Part shown: positions 35,286-44,700 of the stretch, in pieces
Layout: the number at the start of each line of letters is the position of its first letter
Numbering within the stretch: position 1 is the first letter of the stretch
Assembly: GCA_003223325.1 (NCBI GenBank)
Contig: QHYS01000010.1
Location: 22,112-86,111, forward strand
Reading direction: 5' to 3'
From: Acidobacteriota bacterium
GTDB taxonomy: Bacteria; Acidobacteriota; Terriglobia; Acidiferrales; UBA7541
Length of the DNA stretch: 64,000 nt
Notes under the pieces: model-generated
What the model saw: only the letters and a program-made list of their open reading frames with translations
What the model was told of the DNA's origin: nothing
The model's database searches: none
Position numbers and translations under genes: made by a program

Positions 35286-35600
35286 AACCCGAGCCGCTCA
35301 CAGAACCGGACGTAAACCTCTCAGGTTATCCGGCTCGTGCCACCCCTGTACGGCTGCCGCCTTACGGCAAGACCGTGAGTTCCTCCGACTTCCCGCTGAC
35401 TCAATCTCTCGCGGGGGTGACCTGCTCCCTTCACTCCACGGGAATTAGTCCGCTTCTTTGCTACTCCAGCGCAGTGCGCCCCTGTCGGTGCTTCGGTACC
35501 TTCGGCCTCGTGGGGCTCCCACTTGTACCTTTCCCCTTATTATCACCGTTCAATTTACCCCGTACGCGCCCAAGCCTCGAAGAGTCCTGAACATCGAGCG
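35286..35600 (-). mobile_element. Group II intron 3'-end remnant
   Basis: The minus strand carries an intact intron domain V (35303-35336). The sequence 5' of it on that strand, up to roughly 35600, has the dense GC-rich stem character of an intron or ORF-less intron derivative (for example GGTCTTGCCGTAAGGCGGC). No reverse transcriptase ORF is present. Outer limits are estimates. Lies between two minor genes in a region of gene debris. Confidence 0.5.
35303..35336 (-). ncRNA. Group II intron domain V
   Basis: A 34-base hairpin on the minus strand beginning GAGCCGGAT and ending ACGTCCGGTTC, with upper stem AACC/GGTT capped by a GAGA (GNRA) tetraloop and the two-base bulge within ACG. Length, catalytic AGC triad and tetraloop all match domain V, the most conserved part of group II introns. 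Domain VI sequence after it (TGTGAGCGGCTCGG) is poor or altered. Confidence 0.7.
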
Positions 35601-35610
35601 GGATATTTCG

Positions 35611-35883
35611 GTGACGAACGACATATCCGGCTGGCAATTTCGAGCTACGGGGAATCCACAACCGTTTGAAAAGTCCGACCGCTATTTAACAGAGAAAAAG
35701 CCGGAACAATTCACTTCTGAAATGCTGGAAGAATATTGTGGCGCTTTGGGAATCGACCTCTTCGACGAGAGTTTTTATGGCGGCCGCGGGGCACTCATTC
35801 GTTCCCGTTTTTGGTTTTTTCCTCGACCTAAGGGAACGTCCGTGCGCGAAGCCCAAATTGGCTTGGGCATAAATATCGATTGA
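35611..35883 (+). CDS. Hypothetical protein, possibly 5'-truncated
   Basis: 90 residues from GTG 35611; the frame is open upstream through the intron remnant, where it is not coding-like. Sequence has ordinary soluble-protein character: GWQFRATGNPQPFEKSDRYL, EQFTSEMLEEYCGALGIDLF, then RFWFFPRPKGTSVREAQIG. Family not recognised. Insertion of the intron remnant just upstream may have removed an original start. GGGAT ten bases before GTG is only a weak ribosome binding site. Confidence 0.45.
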   Translation: MTNDISGWQFRATGNPQPFEKSDRYLTEKKPEQFTSEMLEEYCGALGIDLFDESFYGGRGALIRSRFWFFPRPKGTSVREAQIGLGINID

Positions 35884-35934
35884 AGGCTCCTGAGAAAATG
35901 TTAGTGCCTTATCGGAGCGCGCTTTTGCAAAGAG

Positions 35935-36171
35935 TTATTCGACGATGTTGCCTTGTGTGTCTGTGGCAATGATTCTTGCAGACTTCACGACGTCTGTCGG
36001 CCCCGCCGACATCGCCCGGACTATTTTCGCTTGCGTTGTCTCGCCCGCATCCGTCGCGTAACTCTGATCAGACGTCCGAGCATGAGCTACGCCTCGTGGA
36101 TGCGTTCCGTTCACGAGTAGCACGCTCGCCGAAAGTGTCAGTAATCCAAGGCTCCGTTTTATTAAATGGAT
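35935..36171 (-). pseudogene. Fragment of an exported protein, no start codon
   Basis: Reads a signal-peptide-like IHLIKRSLGLLTLSASVLLV then TTQAKIVRAMSAGPTDVVKS and IIATDTQGNIVE, stop. The AKIxRAMSAGP segment occurs in small exported proteins of soil bacteria that normally continue further. Here there is no in-frame ATG/GTG at the expected place and the C-terminal part is lost. It abuts the end of the PAS fragment in another frame, so both look like pieces joined by deletion. Confidence 0.45.
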
Positions 36172-36626
36172 TCTAGCGAATTGCCCTTGGCAGTCATTTC
36201 CAGAACGAGATTCTCTCCGGCGAGCAAGGACTCTGCTCGTTTTCGGTCTTCGATGTCGGTGTTCGTGCCGAACCATTTGACAACTCTTCCGTCAAAACGG
36301 CGTAGTCGTCCTTCAATTTCACCTGGCTTGCCAGAAGCCAAAACGGATCGCCAGTAATCAACAAGTCCGCTCAGGTCGTCCGGGTGAAGGGCAACCGTCC
36401 AGCCCCAATCACGCGCCTGTTCGGCCGAAAGGCCGGTATAGTCGAGCCAGCGTTGATTGAAGAAGTCAGCAGAGCCGTCCGAACGAGCGGACCAGGCGAG
36501 CGTGGGGATCGTATCAACCACAATGCGAACGTCGTGTGCCTGCCGAGCCTGTTCGGAACCATGCCCTGCGGATGCCATGACCTGATTATAGTCTGCTTGC
36601 GCGATTCCGCGCCGTTGGAGACCCAA
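36162..36626 (-). pseudogene. PAS-domain sensor fragment with internal deletion
   Basis: About 154 codons. A PAS core is clear: IVVDTIPTLAWSARSDGSAD, FFNQRWLDYTGLSAEQARDW, GWTVALHPDDLSGLVDYW. In complete sensor kinases the stretch after RRFDG normally carries EYRWFLFRA and linker before KWFGTNTDIEDRKRAE; here the two are fused directly (RLRRFDGRVVKWFGTNTDIE), showing an in-frame deletion of about 15-20 residues. After AESLLAGENLVLEMTAKGNS the frame stops, whereas relatives continue into GAF or kinase domains. A truncated, probably inactive relic of a multi-PAS histidine kinase. Confidence 0.65.
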
Positions 36627-36986
36627 TGCAAACGGAGCACTAAATCATTGCAAACTAGCATAAGGGAATGCCAAACCTTATTGCTCCCCTAAACCTCCGT
36701 CACTTTTTCTCGGCCCTGGGCGCGGCAGGCCGGCCTCTGGATCAATCCAAGCCGTGACATGCCTGCCTTGAGGGCAGGAGACTCGACTCCAACCGCTTCA
36801 TCCATCACTTCTAACTAGTAACGTTGCCAACAAATCGGAGAATTTACTTTTCGCTTAAAGCTAATCGAATGACTTGAAAACGTTCGATTTGTGCACAGTT
36901 CGTGCACAGACTGTCTCACTGCAGGCGTTCACTTCCGTATCGTGACCAGGAGAACTCGTGACAGATTGTTTCGATGGGAGGTTCAA
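36627..36986. other. Intergenic, no gene seen
   Basis: No coding frame. Contains a short perfect stem (CCTGCC/GGCAGG, 36762-36778) without T-run. Confidence 0.4.
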
Positions 36987-39389
36987 TCATTCCACTCGAA
37001 CGATATAATCCCATCCTTCCCACCGGCCGCTTTCTGGGTAGAAAAATGTGAACCGGATTGGGGCGCGTTGTTCCGGGACGATTGGTATGTCCAGGAAGTG
37101 AACCTTCAATAGCGTTCCAGAGGAATCCATATCATGGATACTTTGCCACTCGTCTTTGGTCCAATGGAGCCTAAAAGCGGCAGGCGCTTGGATACGCAGC
37201 GTATAGCCTTTTCTTACCGTGCGGCATTGCCGGTTGTGCTTCCAAATTTCCAGGCAACGACAGTTCTTGCGTTCGCCTAAGTAACGCTGGGCGACCGCGG
37301 GGATCAGGTCAAAGACTTTGCCGTCCGAGGCGGAACGCAGCAGCTTGATGTATTCGGCGTGGGCCCACATCAGGGGCATGGCGGCTCCGGTGGGTTTGCC
37401 AAGATACATGTGGGCTTCAGGGAGATCGTAGGTGTCCCAAACCTGTTCGGGCAGCAGTCCCGTCGAGGAGGCAAATGCCTCCATGGCACGCAGAAAGGGA
37501 GCAGCCCCAGCCCCACGGCCGGCGGCCAGTTCGTAGTGGCCTCGTTCGCCCGTCAACAGCGGCCAAGCGCGGCCGGTGCCCCAGCGATCGTAGCCCGATC
37601 CATCGTTGCGCTGACCGTAGCCGTCGTGGTTATAGCGATGCCAGCAAGGGCCGAAGGGAGTTTCAACCTTCAAGACAGCATCTATAACTTTCAGCGAGTC
37701 TACGATGACGGGATCGTCCGGCCTACGGATCCCGTAGCGCACCAGCTCAAGGAATCCGGCATCCACGATCTCTTTGGCTGGAAACTCATATTGCGTTGCT
37801 GGAGGACGGTTCGACAGCACCAGGGTCCCTGTATTGGGATCCTCGTCAGGACAGCAGTCGGCAATACTCACCGGATTGATGCGGATGTAGTGCCGCGCAA
37901 TGCCCGGCACCAGAGTGCCCTGTGTAGTGACCGTCCAGGCCTCCACGTGGCACTCAAGGAAATCCACGTAGTCCTCTATGAATTGCGCTGTGGCTTGGTC
38001 TCCTCGCTCGCGAGCAAAGCAGGCGGCGCACAGCAAGGCGGCAATTTTTACGGCGATCGTCGAAGGAGAGTACCCGGAAGCCTCTTCCCATCTCTCCTGG
38101 GCCGTAGCGGGCCCATGCAGAATGAGATTTCCAGCCGCTCCCATCACCATGGAGTATGGATCGAATCCCGCAAGCGCGCAGTATTGGTGCATCCGCCATG
38201 CCAGAACGATCGGGTAGGCGATTTCATCGAGCTGAATGCCCCGCCAGTAAGGCTCACCGTCTAACCAGAAGTTTTGCGGGAACCCGCCGTCCGCCTGCTG
38301 GCAGGCGGCGAGGTAAATCAAAGCTCGCAGGGGCGTTTCCGTGTGACCGCAAGCCAACAGTGCGGTGGCGCTCTGCACCATATCGCGCGTCCACACCAGG
38401 TGATAGCCGCCTGTATCCTCGTCGCCTTTCATTTCTCCCCAGGGGATCGAAAGCGAAGCAATGAAGGCGCCGGGGAAATTCTTGTCTTCATGCGCGAGCA
38501 GCAGGCTCACGCTGCTGTCGTACAGCCTGCCTTCGTCGCCCGAAGCGCGTTGCAAGGACAACGTCTTGCGGCTGGGTCGCGACCATTGATCGACGTAATG
38601 CTCTCGTTGCTGATCGAAGGGAAGTCCCAATCCTTGCAAAAGTGTGGTGACGGCATTTTGCAAACTATCTCCCAGGGCCAGACCCAGAGTGAACTCGTCT
38701 TTGCCAGCTAGGTCCAGTTCTCCCGTAAGCGCGATGTTGCCGTCGGGGGCCTGGTCGAACTCCCAATCCATTTGCAGGTTCTCATTCAAGTCCGTCCAGC
38801 CATCACTTTGCCCGACGTAACCGCAGGACAGGCGGCGAAAAGGCAGCGTGGCCGCCAGTGCCAGCCAGGTCCCGTGTTTCTCGGCCGCCAGAATGCCGCG
38901 CCCGGCTGCTTCCACGATGTAACCACTGTTTCCCCACCCTCCGACCTCCAGGTGCGGAGCGCACAAGGCATAGAGGCGAAGCTGAGACAGAAACTGCGGA
39001 TCACCCTTCAGCTTGGTATGTTGGAGAACACACGAGAGGTGAGGGTCCGTGATGATCTGCTTTTCAATCTGGTAGCGGCCGTTCGGATCGGAGTTCACGA
39101 CGCGATAGGCCAGCGCATTCGTCCAGGGGCGCTCCATCTGCGTCTCGAGGTGGCGCTTCTCTTCATGGAAGAAACTCTTCCCATCGGTGATCAGATACTG
39201 AAGGTCACGAATCTGGGGCCGGTCAATTGTGGGGTAATAAGTTTCGGTGACAATGCCATTCCAAAGAGTGAACCAGAGGCGACTGGAGGTAGCGTAGGCG
39301 GTCCCTACGCCCTCCTTAGCTCCCTGCGTCCATCGAGGCTCAATACCCGGCCTGCCAAAAGCAATTCGATTGCCACGAAGCTTTGCCAA
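36987..39389 (-). CDS. Glycoside hydrolase family 15 (glucoamylase/glucodextranase-type)
   Basis: Releases glucose from alpha-glucans by inversion; 800 residues, no signal peptide, so probably cytoplasmic and acting on glycogen or oligosaccharides. N-terminal beta-sandwich (about 10-270) starts with GRPGIEPRWTQGAKEGVGTA and FTLWNGIVTETYYPTIDRPQ, usual for prokaryotic GH15. The (alpha/alpha)6 barrel has GGYHLVWTRDMVQSATALLA, GGFPQNFWLDGEPYWRGIQL with the following DE as proton donor region, and the second catalytic segment WPLLTGERGHYELAAG. The start is TTG 39389 with GAGGAG upstream. It follows the radical SAM gene by 45 bases, so they form an operon; the reason for that pairing is unclear. 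Confidence 0.92.
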   Translation of the reverse strand: MAKLRGNRIAFGRPGIEPRWTQGAKEGVGTAYATSSRLWFTLWNGIVTETYYPTIDRPQIRDLQYLITDGKSFFHEEKRHLETQMERPWTNALAYRVVNSDPNGRYQIEKQIITDPHLSCVLQHTKLKGDPQFLSQLRLYALCAPHLEVGGWGNSGYIVEAAGRGILAAEKHGTWLALAATLPFRRLSCGYVGQSDGWTDLNENLQMDWEFDQAPDGNIALTGELDLAGKDEFTLGLALGDSLQNAVTTLLQGLGLPFDQQREHYVDQWSRPSRKTLSLQRASGDEGRLYDSSVSLLLAHEDKNFPGAFIASLSIPWGEMKGDEDTGGYHLVWTRDMVQSATALLACGHTETPLRALIYLAACQQADGGFPQNFWLDGEPYWRGIQLDEIAYPIVLAWRMHQYCALAGFDPYSMVMGAAGNLILHGPATAQERWEEASGYSPSTIAVKIAALLCAACFARERGDQATAQFIEDYVDFLECHVEAWTVTTQGTLVPGIARHYIRINPVSIADCCPDEDPNTGTLVLSNRPPATQYEFPAKEIVDAGFLELVRYGIRRPDDPVIVDSLKVIDAVLKVETPFGPCWHRYNHDGYGQRNDGSGYDRWGTGRAWPLLTGERGHYELAAGRGAGAAPFLRAMEAFASSTGLLPEQVWDTYDLPEAHMYLGKPTGAAMPLMWAHAEYIKLLRSASDGKVFDLIPAVAQRYLGERKNCRCLEIWKHNRQCRTVRKGYTLRIQAPAAFRLHWTKDEWQSIHDMDSSGTLLKVHFLDIPIVPEQRAPIRFTFFYPESGRWEGWDYIVRVE

Positions 39390-39434
39390 AGGGCTCCTCG
39401 CCGCCGATTTTATAAGCGCTCCCGCTTCGCGATC

Positions 39435-40807
39435 TCAGTCCTCGAAACTCCGCACACCACCCTGGAATTTGTTCTTGATCACGTTGGACCAGAGCCACTT
39501 GATCACACGGGCGTCATTGTAACAGTACGCCAAGTTATGGTTCACGTTGAGAAACAATGGCGTTGACAGGTCGTCTTCATAGAGGAGAGTTGCGACTGAT
39601 CGAACTTTGGGTGATCGATGTTCCCCCAGTCGAAGGTTGACGCATACATCGGAAAGCAGGGCGCAACGGTACCGTCGGTACGAATGATCACGTTGTTCTG
39701 ACCGGCGCGGCAGTTCCATTCAGCGAAACGTAACTCGCCGCTCGCGTCCTGGACAATCCCGGGCATCGAAGCAAGCGGCTTGGCTTGATGGTCATTTCCA
39801 TTTGTTCCGTCGCCATTCCAGCCGTATTCCCTTAAATCCAGACCAGAGGACATGCTCATCTCTTGCAGCCGTTGGACCGAGTTCACCATCTGGTACCCTG
39901 ATCTATTTTTCTCAATTAGCCAGTCAATCAGAGCATCGACTTCACGCCAATCTTCCGGGCGGATGTATGTTGGGTTGTCGTAAAGATGCTTGAAGTGGTC
40001 GTCTTGTTCGAGCATCGGGGTTTCGTTGATGTGGTAATCGGTGGCCACGCGATGATCGTGAGCATATTCCGTGAGTTTTCGAACGTCCTCTGTGTTATTG
40101 CGGCAGATATTGATGTTGAAGAAGACTAGGTAACGGTCCACATATTGCTTGCGCAGGATGTGTTCCAGATTTTTCTGCGCTGGGACAAAAGCTTTCGGCA
40201 GGCTGGGCTTGAGGTCCCAGGAATCCATGGCGAAGTTGAAGACGGACGCGCCCGCGTCACCAAGACGATCCGCCACGTCGGGCCGAAGCAAGCGCCCATT
40301 GGTGGCAATGTAGACCCAGAAGCCTTTTTTGGCAGCGTAGTAGACGACTTTGTGCACGAAATCCGGCCGCAGGAGCGGCTCTCCACCCATTAATGCGAGC
40401 ACTCGACATCCATTGTCGTGCAGCCAGTCGATGGAACGTCGGGCCACGTCTTCCGACATGCCCTTCACTTTGTTGTCGTAAGCCCAGCAGTACCAGCAAT
40501 CCAGATTACATTTGTACTCGATGAACAGATAGGCGGTGATGGGATGGAACTCCCCGGGCAGGATGCGCGAACGCACGTAGGGAAGCAACCATCCGCGTGA
40601 GTAGCGGTAGACATCCTTCGGTCCCCATTTGCGCTTCTCAGGGGGAGTCTCCGGTCCCGGATCCTTCAGCCGATCCGGGAATTGGGGGAAGACAGGTTCT
40701 GGGAGCGTTAGCCCCTTGGCTTCAGCGGGTGCTGGAAGTCGCTGGTTGGAATTCATCAACAGATCGTGGATCGCAACGTCGATGGGGAATTTTGCAGCCG
40801 TGGCCAT
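39435..40807 (-). CDS. Radical SAM protein with SPASM-like C-terminus, frameshifted near 39545
   Basis: Radical SAM enzyme of about 457 residues. The start at ATG 40807 has a GGGGGG-type ribosome binding site. AdoMet/[4Fe-4S] motif CNLDCWYC follows FIEYK at about 92; GGEPLLRPDF is the second family motif. The C-terminal part has cysteines in EWNCRAGQ, DGTVAPCFPM and TTCQRHC, a SPASM/twitch-type auxiliary cluster pattern. In this frame the protein stops at 39542 right after CQRHCFST, but another frame continues NHNLAYCYNDARVIKWLWSN and ends at 39435, giving the expected final Cys and tail. One base seems to be missing near 39545, by mutation or error. Upstream of GH15; substrate unknown. Confidence 0.82.
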
Positions 40808-40875
40808 CGGTACCCCCCATCTATTGAGGTCGCACGCGCCATGCCCACCGTCTTCAGTGCGTTCCTCTGCCCGAA

Positions 40876-41622
40876 GTGAGAGTGAACACACCATGCCATT
40901 GCTGGCTAATCTTGGTTTTGTTTTTGAGTATGCAGGTCACCTCTGTCCAGGGACGGAACCTCCAATACCCTCCACTCAGCAAGTACCTGATGACGCCTGA
41001 AACCGAGGTGACGTTCGCGAGAAGCGCGGCGCCCGCGAACGTCTCTGCGCATGCCACGGTTAAGATTCTTACAGCCTCCGGATACAAGATCGCGGCCCAG
41101 GGTGACAACGGCTTCGTGTGCCTCGTGTTGCGTGGCTGGTCCGCTCCCACCTATACCGCCCCTCAGTTCCGTGCCTTCGTGTATGACGCAACCATCCGTG
41201 CGCCCATTTGTTTCGACCCGGAAGCATCGCGAAGCGTGCCACCGTATTACGAGCTGCGCAGCAAACTTGGGATGGAGGGAAAGACACCGGATCAGATAGC
41301 CGAAGGTGTCCAGGCGGCTTATGCCAAAGGCGAACTGCCGAAGCGGGATGGCGTCAGTTTCGCCTATATGTGGTCGGCGGACCATAATCTCGGACCGGCA
41401 ATCGGCCATTGGCACCCACACATGATGGTTTTCGCTCCGTACTACGATAATTCCATGCTGGGCAACAACGAGTTCGGTAGTCCACTCCCACAGTTGTCCG
41501 ACGACGCAGGAACGCCATTTGCTGTGGTTGTCATCCCGGTTGACGACAAGTTGGCTATCAAGGCTCCCTGGTCACACCAAGCAGCTGACAGTAAAACAGC
41601 GATGCCGGCAAATCGTCAGTAG
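40876..41622 (+). CDS. Hypothetical secreted protein
   Basis: 248 residues, divergent from the radical SAM gene. GTG start at 40876 or 40882, then a signal peptide (CHCWLILVLFLSMQVTSVQG). The mature protein contains ASGYKIAAQGDNGFVCLVLR, several aromatic strands and a distinctive IGHWHPHMMVFAPYYDNSML with three His, which could bind metal. No family recognised. Ends 160 bases before the RND pump; whether they are co-transcribed is unclear because a promoter-like element lies between. Confidence 0.65.
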   Translation: MRVNTPCHCWLILVLFLSMQVTSVQGRNLQYPPLSKYLMTPETEVTFARSAAPANVSAHATVKILTASGYKIAAQGDNGFVCLVLRGWSAPTYTAPQFRAFVYDATIRAPICFDPEASRSVPPYYELRSKLGMEGKTPDQIAEGVQAAYAKGELPKRDGVSFAYMWSADHNLGPAIGHWHPHMMVFAPYYDNSMLGNNEFGSPLPQLSDDAGTPFAVVVIPVDDKLAIKAPWSHQAADSKTAMPANRQ

Positions 41623-41663
41623 GCGCAACAATGCAGAATCAGGGATCGTCTGAAACGCTAACA

Positions 41664-41677
41664 GCTCAGTACTGAGC
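41664..41677. promoter_or_regulatory. Perfect 14-bp palindrome, candidate operator of the RND pump
   Basis: GCTCAGTACTGAGC is fully self-complementary and lies 22 bases upstream of a TATAAT, overlapping or abutting the -35 position, in the 160-base gap before the efflux pump gene. Such a site suits a dimeric repressor, but no regulator gene is adjacent. Confidence 0.5.
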
Positions 41678-41698
41678 CAAGAACAGTGAGTGAAGGCT

Positions 41699-41704
41699 TA
41701 TAAT
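41699..41704 (+). promoter_or_regulatory. -10 element (TATAAT) before the RND pump
   Basis: Exact sigma-70 -10 hexamer 80 bases upstream of the pump's ATG. No good -35 at the right distance; the palindrome at 41664-41677 occupies that region. Confidence 0.35.
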
Positions 41705-41783
41705 GAACCCAACCAGACTCTAGGGGACTTGGATCTGTGCCGATAGGCTGTCAAAGGGTCGCACTCGTGAGGGGCGGGTCGCT

Positions 41784-44700
41784 ATGAATATTTCGGCCCC
41801 TTTTATTAAGCGGCCCGTGGCGACATCCCTACTGAGTATGGCTTTGCTCCTCTTCGGCGCGCTGGCTTACCCCTTTCTTCCAGTGGCTACCCTGCCGGAG
41901 GTGGAGTACCCGACCATTACAGTGTATGCAAATCTGCCGGGTGCAAACGCCGAAACGATGGCCACCTCGGTTGCCACTCCGCTCGAGCGTATGTTCGGGC
42001 GCATCGCCGGCATAACGCAGATGACCTCCCTCAGTCAGCTCGGCAGCACGAATATCGCTATCCAGTTTGACCTCGATCGAAACGTTGACGCTGCCGCACG
42101 AGATGTTCAGGCGGCTATCAACGCTGCGCGTGGCCAATTGCCCGCTAACCTACCGACGAACCCGAACTGGCGCAAAGTAAACCCCGCAGGAATTGACTTC
42201 ATGACTATCGCGCTGACTTCGGATACAGCTACCAGACCACAACTCTACGACGTGGCAGACTCCATTCTGGCCCAGAAGATTTCCCAAATCACAGGCGTCG
42301 GACAAGTGATTGTGGGCGGCAGTTCGCGGCCGGGGGTCCGCGCCGAGCTCAATCCCCTTCTGCTGAGCAAACTGGGTTTAGGACTCGACCAGGTGCGCAC
42401 AGCGCTGGCAGCCGCCAACGCTGACATACCCAAAGGCGCGCTTTCGGATACTCGCCGCATGTTCGTGCTCAGCAATAACGATCAGCTTTTTTTTGCCAAA
42501 CAATATGCTCCTTTGATTATTGCCTATCGGAATGGAGCACCCGTACGGCTGTCTGACGTGGCCACGGTACTCGATAGCCAGGAGGACATTCGCAATGCGG
42601 GATTCGTGAACGGAAAGCCCGCCGTGATCCTGCAGCTCTACCGTCAGCCGCAAGCGAACATCATCGACGTTACAGACCGCGTTCTAGCCCTGATCCCGCT
42701 GCTGCAGGCTTCGATTCCCCCCTCGATCCATCTAGAGGTGACCGAGCTGCGGACGACGATGATCCGAGCCTCCGTTAGAGATGTGCAGCTGACGCTCCTC
42801 CTATCCGTGCTTATGGTCATCTTGGTGGTCTTCTTCTTTCTCCGCAGTGCTTGGGCGACGTCCATACCCACGGTGGTCGTGCCCATGTCGTTGGTTGGCA
42901 CCTTCGGGGTGATGTACCTCGTGGGCTACTCGATCGATAACCTCTCGCTAATGGCGCTCACGATTTCCACGGGCTTCGTTGTAGACGACGCCATCGTAGT
43001 AATCGAAAACATCTCTCGCTATCTCGAGCTGGGACTCTCTGCACTCGAAGCTGCTTTTCGCGGATCGCGCGAGATTGGATTCACGGTCTTTTCCATGAGC
43101 ACCTCGTTAATCGCGGTCTTCATCCCCATACTTTTGATGGGAGGCATCCTGGGCCGTATATTTCGAGAGTTCGCCGTCACCTTGAGCGTGGCAGTGGCCT
43201 TCTCGATGATCATATCCCTGACAACCACACCGACGATGTGTGCAAAGTTCCTGAAGCCGGAAAAAGATCAGAAGCATGGCTGGTTCGGTCGGGCGAGCGA
43301 CAGGGCATTCAAACGGCTTTACGACGGATACGCGAGCAGTCTCCGTTGGGTGTTGCGACGTCAACCGCTGGTGCTGGGCATCACACTGGGAACGGTCTGC
43401 CTGGCGATCTATCTCTATATTGTTATTCCCAAAGGCTTCTTCCCGCAGCAGGACACGGGACGCATCAATGGCTTCGCCCGGGCCAGCGAGGACACCTCTT
43501 TTCAAACCATGCAGCAGAAGGTAAGGGAATACGAGGCGATTCTTAACTCCGATCCGGCTGTTCAGATTGTGTCGGGCTATGTCAATCGAGCGAACTCCGC
43601 TTATATCAGTATCATGTTGAAACCGCTATCGGAGCGCAAGGTCAGCGTCTTCGAGGTCGTCAATCGGCTGCGACCCAAGCTGGCTCGCGTTCCAGGAGCA
43701 ACGCTTTTCATGCAGCCGTTACAGGATGTTCAAATAGGCGGGCGCAGTGGAAACGCGCAATTCCAGTACACACTGCAAGGCGACAATCTGCGGGACTTGC
43801 TTGCGTGGGCGCCTGTGGTGGAACAGAAGCTGCGAACGATCCGTGAGCTTCAGGATGTGAACAGTGATTTGCAGAATCGGGCGCTGAAGGCGGATTTGGT
43901 CATCGACCGCGATACGGCTGCCCGTCTGGGCCTGACTCCGCAGAAGATCGACAATGCACTGTACGACGCATTTGGCCAGCGGCAGGTCTCCACCATGTAT
44001 AAGGGAATTAACCAGTATCACGTTGTGATGGAGGTGGCTCAGCAATTCCAACAGAGTCCCGATGCGCTCAAGAATATCTACGTCCACTCCTCTACTGGTC
44101 AGGAAGTTCCGCTCAGTGCATTCGCGCATTACGAGCCCTCGATGACGTCGCTGGCAGTTGCCCACCAAGGGCAGTTTCCGGCGATAACCTTTACCTTTAA
44201 TCTTGCCCCGAATGTCCCGCTCGGAGAGGCCGTAGTCGCGGTTCAAAACATGGTAGGCACGATGGTCGTGCCGGCGACGATTCACCCTGGTTTTCAGGGC
44301 ACGGCGCAAGTGTTTGAATCTTCTCTCGCTTCGGAGCCCTACCTGATCCTGGCGGCGCTCGTTACCGTCTACATTGTGCTGGGAATTCTCTACGAGAACT
44401 ACGTCCATCCCATCACGATTCTTTCAACGCTTCCTTCGGCGGGCGTGGGTGCCCTGCTGGCACTGCTGATCTTTCGGACCGAACTCAGCATCATCGCGCT
44501 CATTGGCATCATCCTGCTGATCGGCATTGTGAAGAAGAACGCAATCCTCATGATCGATTTCGCCATCGACGCCGAGCGCAAGGAAGGCAATCGTCCCGAA
44601 CACTCCATTTATCAGGCGTGTCTCCTGCGCTTCAGACCCATCATCATGACCACGATGGCCGCCATGTTTGGCGGCATCCCTATCGCCGTCGGGGGAGGAA

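Noticed and set aside
35458..35610. Upstream extension of the 35611 gene
   Set aside because: It runs through the group II intron remnant, where the RNA structure explains the sequence.
37359..38264. 301-codon plus-strand frame inside the GH15 gene
   Set aside because: Antisense to confirmed GH15 catalytic regions, no motif.
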